DNA of 64,000 bases from Planctomycetaceae bacterium (GTDB taxonomy: Bacteria > Planctomycetota > Planctomycetia > Pirellulales > Pirellulaceae), in contig PAPJ01000016.1 of assembly GCA_002709045.1 (NCBI GenBank), positions 41,948 to 105,947 on the forward strand. Reading direction: 5' to 3'. Of this stretch, positions 52,392 to 61,045 are shown piece by piece. A program made the position numbers and the translations under genes. How positions within the stretch are numbered: position 1 is the stretch's first letter; every line of letters starts with the position of its first letter. Under the pieces are notes generated by a model, which made no database searches, was not told the DNA's origin, and worked only from the letters and a program-made list of their open reading frames with translations.

Positions 52392-52775
52392 CTAGCTGGT
52401 TTTACCTTCGATATATTTGCAAAGGTCCCCAACAGTCATCAGATTACCAAAGTCCTGAACACGAGGATTGCCACTGAAGGTACTTAGGTCGATAAATGGC
52501 ATACGCTCACCAAGAGCAGCCAACCCAGCTTCAGTGACAGTACCATCAGCGACGAACTCATCATTGGTAAGGATGTCTTCAGGGAACAGTTCGCTACGAG
52601 GAATCTCGATGCTAAAGTTCTGTTCCAAGTTGAAAACAATATCCAGAAAGTCGATAGATTCGGCTCCCAGATCACCAACCAGAGTGGCACTAGTGGTTAC
52701 TTCATCGTCGTCACATGCGAGTGCGTCGATCAGGATTTCTTTGACGGAATCGAAGATCTCATCAGAAGTCGGCAT
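52392..52775 (-). CDS. Enlarged acyl carrier protein
   Basis: A 127-residue carrier protein. Helix 1 and 2 match ACP, and the phosphopantetheine Ser sits in GDLGAESIDFLDIVFNLEQNF, with ESI in place of the usual DSL. After FSIEIPRSELF, where a normal ACP of about 77 residues would go directly to its last helix, about 48 extra residues intervene (beginning PEDILTNDEFVADGT and ending VQDFGNLM) before the closing TVGDLCKYIEG. The insert is acidic and does not look like another carrier domain. The start is preceded by GGGAG. It lies between two dehydratase-like genes, so it most likely carries the substrate of the cassette. Confidence 0.86.
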   Translation of the reverse strand: MPTSDEIFDSVKEILIDALACDDDEVTTSATLVGDLGAESIDFLDIVFNLEQNFSIEIPRSELFPEDILTNDEFVADGTVTEAGLAALGERMPFIDLSTFSGNPRVQDFGNLMTVGDLCKYIEGKTS

Positions 52776-52869
52776 TTGTGTTGTACTCCCAAAAACCTAC
52801 TTTATGTCTATTAAATGTAAAGCCAACACCGGCGTTGCCTTCATGTTAAATCGTCTTATTAAATATCAA

Positions 52870-53361
52870 TTAGTGGTTTAGCACATCGCTGGCCTGATCA
52901 TAAAGTAATGCAAATTGCTGTCGTAATTTTCTTACAGCATAGGCATCCAGACTGGCCCGGTCAGGCTTACGGTCTTTGATATTAAATCGCTCAAGTAACA
53001 GTTTACTTGAAACGGCAGTACTGCCATCCACTTCACCTGTCGCTTTAAGCGTGGTTGTTGTTTCGTCCTGTTTTAGGATTTCAGCTCGGATTGTCAATGT
53101 TTGTCCGGGAGACACAAAGCCGGCATATTTTGTATTGCGAGCTTCTTTCATGATAACCATTGAATGAGCAAAATCCTCACTTTCACGAACTAACCAAGCA
53201 CTTGTCTGGAATAGGCCTTCCAGCATCAGCACGCCCGGCATCACAGGAAATCTAGGAAAGTGATCCTTTAGATATTCCTCAGCAATCGAGAGTGTCTTGA
53301 TAGCTGTAATATCCGAACCTTTATTAAGTTCAAGGATTTTATCTATCAAGATAAACTGCAT
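52870..53361 (-). CDS. FabZ-like 3-hydroxyacyl-ACP dehydratase homologue, catalytic residues kept
   Basis: A 163-residue hot-dog-fold protein. The motif KDHFPRFPVMPGVLMLEGLFQ keeps the His and Glu of the FabZ active site; the usual GHFPG is DHFPR. The fold continues KYAGFVSPGQTLTIRAEIL and LKATGEVDGSTAVSSKLLL, then a helical tail. It dehydrates 3-hydroxyacyl-ACP to trans-2-enoyl-ACP in fatty-acid synthesis or a related lipid route. It is the first gene of the cassette and has a good promoter at 53448-53476. Together with the His-less homologue it could form a two-subunit dehydratase, comparable to mycobacterial HadAB/HadBC, in which one subunit carries the catalytic pair. Confidence 0.86.
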   Translation of the reverse strand: MQFILIDKILELNKGSDITAIKTLSIAEEYLKDHFPRFPVMPGVLMLEGLFQTSAWLVRESEDFAHSMVIMKEARNTKYAGFVSPGQTLTIRAEILKQDETTTTLKATGEVDGSTAVSSKLLLERFNIKDRKPDRASLDAYAVRKLRQQFALLYDQASDVLNH

Positions 53362-53405
53362 GGTTTACTGGTTCGTTAGTAATTGGACTTATCAATAAAT
53401 TGGCC

Positions 53406-53431
53406 GGTGATTTTTATTTTAATTAATCACC
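53406..53431 (-). promoter_or_regulatory. Inverted repeat in the leader of the dehydratase/ACP/FabF cassette
   Basis: GGTGATT (53406-53412) and AATCACC (53425-53431) form a perfect 7-bp inverted repeat around a 12-base AT-rich spacer. It lies between the predicted transcription start and the first gene (start at 53361), about 45-70 bases upstream of the ATG. It may be an operator for a fatty-acid-type repressor or an RNA hairpin. Confidence 0.4.
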
Positions 53432-53447
53432 TTACGACCAAGTCTTA

Positions 53448-53476
53448 AATATAGTATTGCACTTTGAATCTCTCAA
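53448..53476 (-). promoter_or_regulatory. Sigma70-like promoter of the dehydratase/ACP/FabF cassette
   Basis: On the minus strand TTGAGA (53471-53476) and TATATT (53448-53453) are separated by exactly 17 bases, close to the TTGACA/TATAAT consensus. Transcription would start near 53441, about 80 bases before the first gene of the cassette. Confidence 0.55.
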
Positions 53477-53820
53477 CCGACGAAACCGTTGGTTAAGAAA
53501 CCAAATCAAAAACTTATACCCGGCCGGATTGTCGGCATAATAGGCATACTTTAAGAGTTTAGCTTGTTATCGTCTTTGAAAATGGGGCAGCTTTGCAGTT
53601 GTTCGCATCGAGTAGGATCTTTCTCAGCATTCGTCAACCAAAGTGTACGGTCGTAACGAGTGTGACGAATACGGCAGTTGCTGCACTAAACCTAAAAGCT
53701 TACCGGCACATCTAAAATTACCGGGATCCAGATCAGTTAGAACGGTCGCCTCGTTTCATATCCCACGATTTTAAGCCAGATCCGAAACTGCAGAGCTAAA
53801 TTCGAATCTTAGAAGCTCAA

Positions 53821-54144
53821 TCATTTAGCCGCATCCAGAGCTTCCTGAATCGCTGGTTTTGGCTGAGCACCGACTAACTGTGACTGAACTTCACCACCTT
53901 TAAAGATCATGAGGGTAGGAATACTGCTTACGCCGTATTGCTGAGCCAGTTCACCGGCTTCATCGATATTTACCTTTACAACCTTAACGCTACCGGCATT
54001 TTCATCGGCAAGCTCGTCGATCATGGGAGCGATTTGGCGACAGGGTCCACACCACTGAGCCCAGAAATCGACCAGGACAGGTTCACCTGCCTGTAATACT
54101 TCAGCTTCAAAATTGTCTGTTGTTACTTCCAAAGCGTTGCTCAT
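53821..54144 (-). CDS. trxA: Thioredoxin
   Basis: A 107-residue thioredoxin with the classical active site FWAQWCGPCRQIAPMIDELA, cis-Pro in VSSIPTLMIF, and the C-terminal helix AQPKPAIQEAL. It reduces protein disulfides in the cytoplasm and passes electrons from thioredoxin reductase, for example to reductive enzymes of sulfur assimilation. The length is standard and no signal peptide is present. The ATG has AGGAG at a long spacing (about 14 bases). Confidence 0.97.
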   Translation of the reverse strand: MSNALEVTTDNFEAEVLQAGEPVLVDFWAQWCGPCRQIAPMIDELADENAGSVKVVKVNIDEAGELAQQYGVSSIPTLMIFKGGEVQSQLVGAQPKPAIQEALDAAK

Positions 54145-54269
54145 TTTGGAAATTTAACTCCTAAATATTGTGGTTGAATATTGAATTACAGTTTGACGAC
54201 AGATACCAACTGCTTTACACGATTGTATTGAATTCTCACTCTATGTAAATCAGATAGATGCTGCGAATA

Positions 54270-54887
54270 TCAACTACGGTAGGCGATCGACAGGACGATG
54301 ATACCGACAACTACTAAAACAGCGACAGCTATTCCCCAGTAAAGGAAGGCTCTTTCAGTCTTTTCTGCCTTCCGCTCCGCCTGTTCGGCTCGTTTTGTTT
54401 TGGCTTCGACACTATTGCGTTCCAGTAGTTCAAAAGATTCATTGCAGTAGGGACAGATGGCTTCTTCGTGAAGTAAGTCTCTGGTTACAGCTAAAACATG
54501 TCCCTTAGGGCAGGCGATGTGTAGTTCGTCCTGATTTGCATTATTACTATCAAAGTCAGGAGTTTCTGTTTCGCTGTATGATTCTTCCTCTGTATTTACG
54601 CGGAAATCGTCAATCGCCATTTCACTATGGCCGGTTACATCCGGAAGTGGTTCGTTTTTTTCTTCCTCGTAGAAGGTTTCTGGAACAGGCGCGGAAGAAG
54701 CAGGAGTTGTGTAACTGGTTGTTGTGACAGTAGCATCTGGTGAGACGGGCATTGCCACAGGTGATCCAGCGGGATTGGGAGGGATTGCCATGGCTGTTGC
54801 ACAAACCGGACAGTTGACAATCTGACCCACATCATGGTCTTCTGCTTGTAGTAAGTGGCCACTGGGGCATCGAAAGTGGAAAGACAT
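54270..54887 (-). CDS. Tail-anchored protein with two zinc-ribbon motifs
   Basis: A 205-residue protein with two C-x-x-x-H-type ribbons: CPSGHLLQAEDHDVGQIVNCPVC near the N-terminus and CPKGHVLAVTRDLLHEEAICPYC around residue 130, each with two Cys pairs. A disordered Pro/Thr/Glu-rich segment lies between. The C-terminus is a coiled-coil-like basic helix (AKTKRAEQAERKAEKTE) and one membrane helix (LYWGIAVAVLVVVGIIVLSIA), so the ribbons face the cytoplasm. The family is not recognised; similar double-ribbon proteins are common in planctomycetes. It follows the unknown gene at 54.9 kb on the same strand by 21 bases. Confidence 0.72.
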   Translation of the reverse strand: MSFHFRCPSGHLLQAEDHDVGQIVNCPVCATAMAIPPNPAGSPVAMPVSPDATVTTTSYTTPASSAPVPETFYEEEKNEPLPDVTGHSEMAIDDFRVNTEEESYSETETPDFDSNNANQDELHIACPKGHVLAVTRDLLHEEAICPYCNESFELLERNSVEAKTKRAEQAERKAEKTERAFLYWGIAVAVLVVVGIIVLSIAYRS

Positions 54888-54908
54888 TTTAAAATTCCTG
54901 AATCGAAA

Positions 54909-55478
54909 TCAAGAAATAGATTCTCCAATTGCACGGCTATAACAGTAGTCAAACAGTAGTTCCCATTCAACGCGAGTTACTGCCTGACAATAAGTGAGTA
55001 GCGATTTATTTCCGCGTCCTGCCTGTTGACACAGATCGACAAAACCAAACGGATCCCAGTTTCCAGCATCAAGCAAGTTGTACTTATCTACCCCACCAGC
55101 CAGTGCGACTGCCTGTTGGGCAATCAAGTCAAACACTTCGTGGTAGCCTACTTTACGGAACCAATATTTGGAGTTCGAGTAATCGCATTCCCGTCGATGC
55201 ATGATGCCATGCCAGAAACTTCCTGTGGTGGTATGGACTTCCTGACTAATGGTATGAGATTCATCTAAAAAGTCATTCCATAGCCAGACAGCGGAAATGC
55301 AACCGGCGGCAAAGTCCTGATCAACAACGGCATTTGTAAATCCATTGTTAATGTTGGCCGCTTGCAAGGCAGTGTATAAGTCGTGATTAGCTGAACCCTC
55401 ATCGATGGCGACGATGCGTGAGGTATCGATAAGTGTCTCGAAGACCGGACCGTATTTGGATGTTGAAAAATCTGTCAC
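54909..55478 (-). CDS. Conserved-looking protein of unknown function
   Basis: A 189-residue, soluble protein without signal or membrane segment. Notable features are a His-rich motif FWHGIMHRRECDYSNSKYWF, LWNDFLDESHTISQE, and a Trp-rich C-terminal part (EWELLFDYCYS). Its mix of His, Asp, Glu and aromatic residues is compatible with a metal-binding or nucleic-acid-processing enzyme, but I know no family with it. It starts with ATG at 55478 and is divergent from the S1 protein gene. Continuity of composition and close packing with the zinc-ribbon gene support it as real. Confidence 0.65.
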   Translation of the reverse strand: MTDFSTSKYGPVFETLIDTSRIVAIDEGSANHDLYTALQAANINNGFTNAVVDQDFAAGCISAVWLWNDFLDESHTISQEVHTTTGSFWHGIMHRRECDYSNSKYWFRKVGYHEVFDLIAQQAVALAGGVDKYNLLDAGNWDPFGFVDLCQQAGRGNKSLLTYCQAVTRVEWELLFDYCYSRAIGESIS

Positions 55479-55754
55479 AGTGTGGGCTGTTCCGAAAGTG
55501 AATACAAGCAGTTAATTTAATAAGTATTATGTTCCATCCCAAGACCTAAGTAAGTCAACATCTGCGACCTAAATGTTTCGCCGGATGGTGAAGTAACTAT
55601 TTAGCTGACTACCCATTGAGCAAGACCACTGTTACACTACTGATTGCCTCTGTTTGCTCTGTTAAAGGAGTGTTTTTAGAGGTGTTTAGAACATTAACAT
55701 AAAAGCTCATTCTCGAGCTAACCCAAGATAAGCCCAAACCAAAATATAGTCGAT

Positions 55755-57257
55755 ATGATGACAGACGAGACAAACTTACAATCTGAGGAAAATCAACCGC
55801 TCGAAGTAACTGCCCAGGAAAAGACTGTAGCTGCGGATGCAAAGCCGGAAATGGTTGCATCTGAAGCTGTGCCAAGTGCGGCTGAAGAGAGTGGGGCAGA
55901 GCGTAAGATCCAGATAGGTTCACGTCGAAATAAAGAGGAGAGCGACAAGCCCAGAGGTGCCAAGCCACATGTCGGTGGCAAATCCCCATCGGCACCGGTT
56001 CCTGTTGCTAACAAGGGACCTGTGCCCGTACCTTCTGTACGAGATCAGTTACCTCAGGATCTTGAAGATGAAATTGCTGCGGCCTTAGGAGATCAGAGCA
56101 TTGATGCTTTGATGGATCAGTCTGCCCCATCCAAAGCAGCTCAGGTTGAAACAGATGACCGTCGCCGGGCGACGGTCTTGAGAATCGATGCTAATCATTT
56201 ATTTGTTTCTCTTGGATCAGCTGCCGAAGGCGTGATTGCACTGCAGGTTTTTACGGAGATACCGGAAGTTGGTGCGGAAATCGACGTGATTGTCACCGGT
56301 TTTAATGAAGATGACCAAATCTACGAAGTGACTGTGCCTGGTGCCGCTGTATCTGTTGCTGATTGGGGCGATTTGCAGGAAGGTGCAGTGATCGACGTGA
56401 CGATCACCGGTAGTAACGTAGGGGGACTGGAGTGTCAGGTTAATTCCATTCGCGGATTTATTCCGGCCAGTCAGATTTCGGTTTATCGTGTGGAGAACTT
56501 TGAAGAGTACGTTGGTAAAAAACTGCAGTGTGTGGTGACTGAAGCAAACGCAGAACGTCGCAATCTGGTTCTTAGCCATCGTTCGATTATGGAACGTGAA
56601 GCAGCTGAACAACGTGAACAGAAACTTGGTTCGCTGGAAGTCGGTTCCGTTCATGAAGGTATTGTTCGAAGCGTGAAAGATTTTGGTGCCTTTGTTGATC
56701 TTGGTGGAATTGATGGTCTGATCCATATCAGCCAGATGAGTTGGGAACGAATAAAGCATCCCAGTGAACTGGTGAAAGAGGGTGACAAAGTCAAAGTTCG
56801 TCTGGAGAAAATCAATGCTGAAACCGGCAAGCTTAGCCTCTCACTACGGGCCATGCAGGCCCATCCCTGGGAAGGGGTTCAGGAGCGTTTTCGTGTAGGT
56901 GAAGTTGTTTCAGGAACGGTCTCCCGTATCGCTGATTTTGGTGCCTTTGTAAAATTGGCTGCCGGTATTGAAGGGCTCGTTCATATTAGTGAGTTGGCGC
57001 ACCGCCGTGTGAGTGTTGTGAGTACCGAAGTTAGTGAAGGTCAGGAAGTTTCGGTTAAGGTTCTGTCGGTAGATGTGCAGAATCAACGAATTGCGCTTTC
57101 TATTAAGCAGACTACGACAGCTCCGGTAAAAGAAAGAAAGCGAGAAGAACGGGAAGAGTTGCCACCGCGTGAACTGGCGGTAAAACGTTCAGATGAACCT
57201 CTTAAAGGTGGTCGTGATCGTTCCGCTGGTGGTGAACAATTTGGCCTCAAGTGGTAG
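55755..57257 (+). CDS. S1-domain RNA-binding protein (ribosomal protein S1-like)
   Basis: A 500-residue protein. The first 130 residues are low-complexity (acidic and Ala/Pro-rich), then come four S1 OB-fold domains: about 135-200, 205-275, 295-365 and 383-455. The third and fourth are closest to consensus, with [27 protein letters not shown] and [29 protein letters not shown]1 binds mRNA upstream of start codons and helps ribosomes initiate, which would matter in an organism with many weak Shine-Dalgarno sites. The C-terminus is basic. The start is ATG at 55755 directly followed by a second ATG. It leads a plus-strand group including a desaturase-like gene after a 59-base gap. Confidence 0.9.
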   Translation: MMTDETNLQSEENQPLEVTAQEKTVAADAKPEMVASEAVPSAAEESGAERKIQIGSRRNKEESDKPRGAKPHVGGKSPSAPVPVANKGPVPVPSVRDQLPQDLEDEIAAALGDQSIDALMDQSAPSKAAQVETDDRRRATVLRIDANHLFVSLGSAAEGVIALQVFTEIPEVGAEIDVIVTGFNEDDQIYEVTVPGAAVSVADWGDLQEGAVIDVTITGSNVGGLECQVNSIRGFIPASQISVYRVENFEEYVGKKLQCVVTEANAERRNLVLSHRSIMEREAAEQREQKLGSLEVGSVHEGIVRSVKDFGAFVDLGGIDGLIHISQMSWERIKHPSELVKEGDKVKVRLEKINAETGKLSLSLRAMQAHPWEGVQERFRVGEVVSGTVSRIADFGAFVKLAAGIEGLVHISELAHRRVSVVSTEVSEGQEVSVKVLSVDVQNQRIALSIKQTTTAPVKERKREEREELPPRELAVKRSDEPLKGGRDRSAGGEQFGLKW

Positions 57258-57316
57258 TTCTTTCAAACGCAATATTGGGTTATGCACGAATCCGTCTGAT
57301 GAATTGGTAAATGTAA

Positions 57317-58942
57317 ATGTCTGGCTTTGATCGATACGACGCGATTGTTATTGGTGGTGGACATAATGGCCTGGTAACGGCCGCCTATCTCGCTCGTGCC
57401 GGAAAGAAAGTTTGTGTTCTTGAACGCCGGCATGTTTTGGGTGGTTGTGCAAATACTGAAGAATTGTGGCCAGGCTACAAAGTTTCTACAGCAGCATATG
57501 TTGTAAGTCTCCTGGAAACGCAAATTATGGCTGATTTGCGACTTGCAGAAAACGGACTCCGGATTCTCCGCCGTAATCCATCATCGTTTACGCCGCTGCT
57601 GGATGGTCGCAGCCTGACATTAGGCCCGGATATGGCGGCCAATGAGAAAGAGATTGCTCAGTTTAGTAAAGCGGATGCTCAGGAGTACCCCCGCTATTGT
57701 CAGCAACTTGAACGGATTGCTCAGATTGTTGAACCGATTATGCAACAACCAGCTGCCAGTCTTTTACCGTTACCGGATAACTGGCGCAGCCGAAGTTTGC
57801 CATCCAAGATTAAAGACTCAGCACGGCTCTTTGGTCTCTACCAGGCACTTGGCGAGCTTGGCGAAGATCTGCCAGATGCCATGGATCTGCTGATGGGTGC
57901 TGCTCGCCCAATTCTTGAGAACCGTTTTGAGAGTGAAGTTTTGCGAGCTACCTTAGGGACAGATGCAATTATTGGTAGTTTCCAGTCGCTCTCAGCTCCG
58001 GGCTCAGCCTACGTCCTGCTTCATCACGTGATGGGAAAAGCCGGTGGCGAGCGAGGGGTATGGGGTTATGTTCAGGGAGGAATGGGATCGCTTTCTAATG
58101 CTCTGGCTTCGGTCTGCCAGAGTTTGTCAGTCGATATTTATCGCGAGTCGGAGGTTCGTCGCATTCTGGTTGAAGACAGCCTTGTTGTGGGTGTTATTCT
58201 TGAAGACGGTCGACTGATTGAAGCTCCAATTGTGGCATCAAGTGTGGATGCTAATTTGACGTTTAACCGGATGGTTAAAGAAAAAGATCTTCCCGAGAAC
58301 TTTTTGCGTGCTGTTAATCGTATTGATTACAGTTCAGCTTCCATGAAGATCAATCTGGCCTTAAGTGAAGTACCACAGTTTACATGTAAGAAGTCTGAGC
58401 AAATCGGTCCGCAGCATCATGGGACGATTCATATCAGTCCGACAATCGGATATATCGAGCGAGCTTATGCCGATGCGGTTGCTGGCTGGCCCAGTACAGA
58501 ACCGGTACTTGAAATTACAATTCCAACCAGTGTGGATTCCACGATTGCTCCTGAAGGGAAGCATCTGATGAATATCTTTGTGCAATTTGCACCTTATGAT
58601 CTGGCAGAAGGAAAACAATGGGATGACATCAAAGAAGATTTCGCTGACCGATGTATTCAGTTGCTGGCGCGGTATGCACCTAATGTGCCGGACTCAATTG
58701 AGCACCGTCAGGTGCTAAGCCCTTTAGATTTAGAGCGTGAATTTGGGCTTACCGGTGGTAATATTATGCAGGGTGCGATGTCTCCCAATCAGCTCTTTTT
58801 TAACCGGCCGGTAAGCGGATGGGCAGACCATCGAACTCCGCTCAGTGGTCTCTATCTGTGTGGAGCTGCAAGTCATCCGGGCGGTGGCGTTATGGGAACG
58901 TGTGGGCGAAACGCAGCGGCTGCCATTCTGAAAGATCACTAA
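57317..58942 (+). CDS. Phytoene-desaturase-like FAD oxidoreductase (PYROXD2-like)
   Basis: A 541-residue flavoprotein of the amine-oxidase/carotenoid-desaturase superfamily. The FAD site is YDAIVIGGGHNGLVTAAYLARAGKKVCVLERR, followed by LGGCANTEELWPGYKVSTAAYV, and the C-terminal FAD contact is GLYLCGAASHPGGGVMGTCGRNAA. The pattern with the glycine-rich GGGHNGL start and CGAASHPGGGVMG end matches the PYROXD2-like branch more than crtI carotene desaturases, so the substrate is unclear. Some such enzymes act on quinones or lipids. It is 59 bases after the S1 gene and 12 bases before the EamA transporter. Confidence 0.87.
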   Translation: MSGFDRYDAIVIGGGHNGLVTAAYLARAGKKVCVLERRHVLGGCANTEELWPGYKVSTAAYVVSLLETQIMADLRLAENGLRILRRNPSSFTPLLDGRSLTLGPDMAANEKEIAQFSKADAQEYPRYCQQLERIAQIVEPIMQQPAASLLPLPDNWRSRSLPSKIKDSARLFGLYQALGELGEDLPDAMDLLMGAARPILENRFESEVLRATLGTDAIIGSFQSLSAPGSAYVLLHHVMGKAGGERGVWGYVQGGMGSLSNALASVCQSLSVDIYRESEVRRILVEDSLVVGVILEDGRLIEAPIVASSVDANLTFNRMVKEKDLPENFLRAVNRIDYSSASMKINLALSEVPQFTCKKSEQIGPQHHGTIHISPTIGYIERAYADAVAGWPSTEPVLEITIPTSVDSTIAPEGKHLMNIFVQFAPYDLAEGKQWDDIKEDFADRCIQLLARYAPNVPDSIEHRQVLSPLDLEREFGLTGGNIMQGAMSPNQLFFNRPVSGWADHRTPLSGLYLCGAASHPGGGVMGTCGRNAAAAILKDH

Positions 58943-58953
58943 GAGGCCCTGAC

Positions 58954-59898
58954 TTGCAAGCCTCGAACGAAATATCCACAGACCAATCTGAACCGTCTGA
59001 TCCCGCCGGCGAAGTAACTTTCCGCAAGAACGTGCTGAGGGCTCGCTGGATGATTATTCTGGCGGCTATTCTGTGGAGTACCAACGGTTTCTTTGCCAAG
59101 GCGCCCTGGTTTGACGGTTGGCCGGGGTTCGTGTTGGCCTTTTGGCGAGCCCTCTTCGCCTGTGCTATTTTACTGCCAATGGTGCGTCGTCCTCAGTGGT
59201 CACTGCGTTTGATACCGGTCACCCTGATCTTTGCTGCCATGAACTACACGTACCTTACCGTGATGGAACGGTATGAGGCATCCAACGCGATATGGCTGCA
59301 GTATACGGCACCCGTTTGGATCATCACTTTGGGCGTCGTGTTTTTGAAGGAGAAGACAACCTGGGCCGATTGGGTGATGGTCTTCTTTCAGATGATCGGT
59401 GTCCTGATTATTCTTGTTCCACAGTTTCAGGATGACACACTCTGGGGGCTGACTCTCAAAATACTCGTTGGCTTTACTTATGCATTGGTCGTGCTGTCGC
59501 TGCGCTGGATGCGGGACTTTGAAGCTGCCTGGATCGTGGGAATCAACCATGTGATGACGTGCCTGGTTTTTCTTCCTTTTGTAGTGCATGTCGGCATTTA
59601 TCCAGCAGAAGTGATTCAGTGGTTGGCGCTGGTAGCATTTGGCATGCTGCAAATGGGATTGCCATACTGGTTATTTGCAAAGAGTGTTAAACATGTTCCC
59701 GGACATGAAGCGACGGGCATTGTTATCCTTGAACCAATCCTTGTCCCTGTCTGGGTTTATATAGCCTGGGGGCATCTTGCAAGTTACGAGAGTCCGAGTT
59801 TAAGTACGATTGTTGGGGCTGCTTTTATCCTAAGCGGTCTCATTATTCGTTTTCTCAGTGAGCGAAACAGTGCTCGCCTGTCGGAATCAACCGGTTAG
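58954..59898 (+). CDS. EamA/DMT-superfamily transporter
   Basis: About 314 residues starting with TTG at 58954, preceded by AAGAGG at good spacing and lying 12 bases after the previous stop; a longer frame from 58819 overlaps the desaturase gene and translates its shadow. Ten hydrophobic segments in two EamA repeats are visible (LAAILWSTNGFFAKAPWFDGW, NYTYLTVMERYEASNAIWLQYTAPVWI, FGMLQMGLPYWLFAKSVKHV, ILEPILVPVWVY). This family moves small metabolites, often as exporters of amino acids or nucleotide sugars; the substrate is unknown here. Its 3' end comes shortly before the next gene. Confidence 0.87.
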   Translation: MQASNEISTDQSEPSDPAGEVTFRKNVLRARWMIILAAILWSTNGFFAKAPWFDGWPGFVLAFWRALFACAILLPMVRRPQWSLRLIPVTLIFAAMNYTYLTVMERYEASNAIWLQYTAPVWIITLGVVFLKEKTTWADWVMVFFQMIGVLIILVPQFQDDTLWGLTLKILVGFTYALVVLSLRWMRDFEAAWIVGINHVMTCLVFLPFVVHVGIYPAEVIQWLALVAFGMLQMGLPYWLFAKSVKHVPGHEATGIVILEPILVPVWVYIAWGHLASYESPSLSTIVGAAFILSGLIIRFLSERNSARLSESTG

Positions 59899-59908
59899 AA
59901 TTGAAATT

Positions 59909-60922
59909 ATGGATTCGACCAACTCTCATCAGCAGCCAGCAGCCAGCGAAGTACCGCTTGATGATGCGCTAACACAAACTGATCCTGTTGAGTCCTTAAA
60001 ATCCGTTCACGAACCGGCACCTTTGGGACGTCCCAGAATGTTCAAACCGTTTATTTGGTTAGTGCTGACTCTGATAAGTGTCTTTTTTGTTGCGGCATTA
60101 AATTTTATGCCGTTATTTTACTGGTTACCGCCGGGACTGGGTGAAACACCGTTCGATGGAATCGGGTTACGAGCGACGATTCTTAAGAATCTGGATCAGG
60201 GCATTACCTATATGCTTTGTTCGATGGGTATTCTTTTGCTACATGAATTTGGGCACTATGTAGTGACACGAATCTATCGCATCCCTTCCACTCTGCCTTA
60301 CTGTATTCCCTGCCCAATCAGCCCGGTAGGTACGTTTGGAGCGGTAATTCTGATGGATGGTCGAAAGGCTGATCGTCGTCAGATATTTGACGTCGGCCTC
60401 GCTGGACCTGTCGCCGGACTTGTTTTAGCTATTCCAGTTATGTGGCACGGAGTAAGTACGCTCGACTTGTCCCAACCGGCCTATGGACCTTTTGAAATTG
60501 AATTACCGATTCTCGTGAAACTGATGTTTCAATGGAGTCATGCCGGTGTCCAAGCTCCTGACACGGTTGTTTTTTCTCAGTTAACTCCGACGTTTGTTGC
60601 CGGTTGGTTCGGTCTTGTTGTAACTGGACTTAATATGGTGCCAATGGGACAGCTTGATGGCGGTCATGTGACCTATTGTCTATTTGGAAAGGCTGCCCAC
60701 TGGATTGCACGTATCTTAATGGTGCTGATCATTGCCTATCAGGTTTATATGGAATCAATGATGTTTATTCTGATGATTATCATGATCATGGCGATGGGCC
60801 TGGAGCATCCTCCTACAAGAGATGATTCCGCGAAATTGGGTCCTGTCCGCTGGATCATTGGGTTGGCATCTTTAATTATTCCTTTTCTTTGTCTGGCGCC
60901 CACTATTATCAATGTGCGTTGA
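59909..60922 (+). CDS. Site-2 protease family membrane metalloprotease (M50)
   Basis: A 337-residue intramembrane protease from the ATG at 59909. The zinc motif HEFGH sits at about residue 112 (LLLHEFGHYVVTRIYRIP), and the third ligand Asp at about 248 in NMVPMGQLDGGHV. A short N-terminal polar region and six or more membrane helices follow the typical S2P layout, with YCIPCPISPVGTFGAVILMDGRKADR as an extra loop. S2P proteases release transcription factors or cleave signal-peptide remnants by regulated proteolysis; the substrate here is unknown. It is close in style to the plant EGY-type M50 proteases. It starts 10 bases after the EamA stop. Confidence 0.9.
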   Translation: MDSTNSHQQPAASEVPLDDALTQTDPVESLKSVHEPAPLGRPRMFKPFIWLVLTLISVFFVAALNFMPLFYWLPPGLGETPFDGIGLRATILKNLDQGITYMLCSMGILLLHEFGHYVVTRIYRIPSTLPYCIPCPISPVGTFGAVILMDGRKADRRQIFDVGLAGPVAGLVLAIPVMWHGVSTLDLSQPAYGPFEIELPILVKLMFQWSHAGVQAPDTVVFSQLTPTFVAGWFGLVVTGLNMVPMGQLDGGHVTYCLFGKAAHWIARILMVLIIAYQVYMESMMFILMIIMIMAMGLEHPPTRDDSAKLGPVRWIIGLASLIIPFLCLAPTIINVR

Positions 60923-61045
60923 TAACCACAACGGCCATGCCGTAAGTAATTGGTATTCCCTCAAATCCCTATTTTTGTTATCTAACCCAAGTTAAACCGT
61001 TCTGTTTTTATGCCAGGAACGAGAATTGATTTGGGGGAAATCAAA

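Larger units (their letters stand above)
53362..53820. other. 459-base interval upstream of the dehydratase/ACP/FabF cassette
   Basis: No gene is visible. It contains the cassette promoter and leader repeat listed separately, near its left end, and on its right the 3' end of the thioredoxin gene without an obvious terminator. The middle (about 53520-53800) shows no structure I can recognise. Confidence 0.4.

Noticed and set aside
56217..56759. A 180-codon open frame opposite the S1 protein gene
   Set aside because: Antisense to strongly conserved S1 domains; its translation has no recognisable content.
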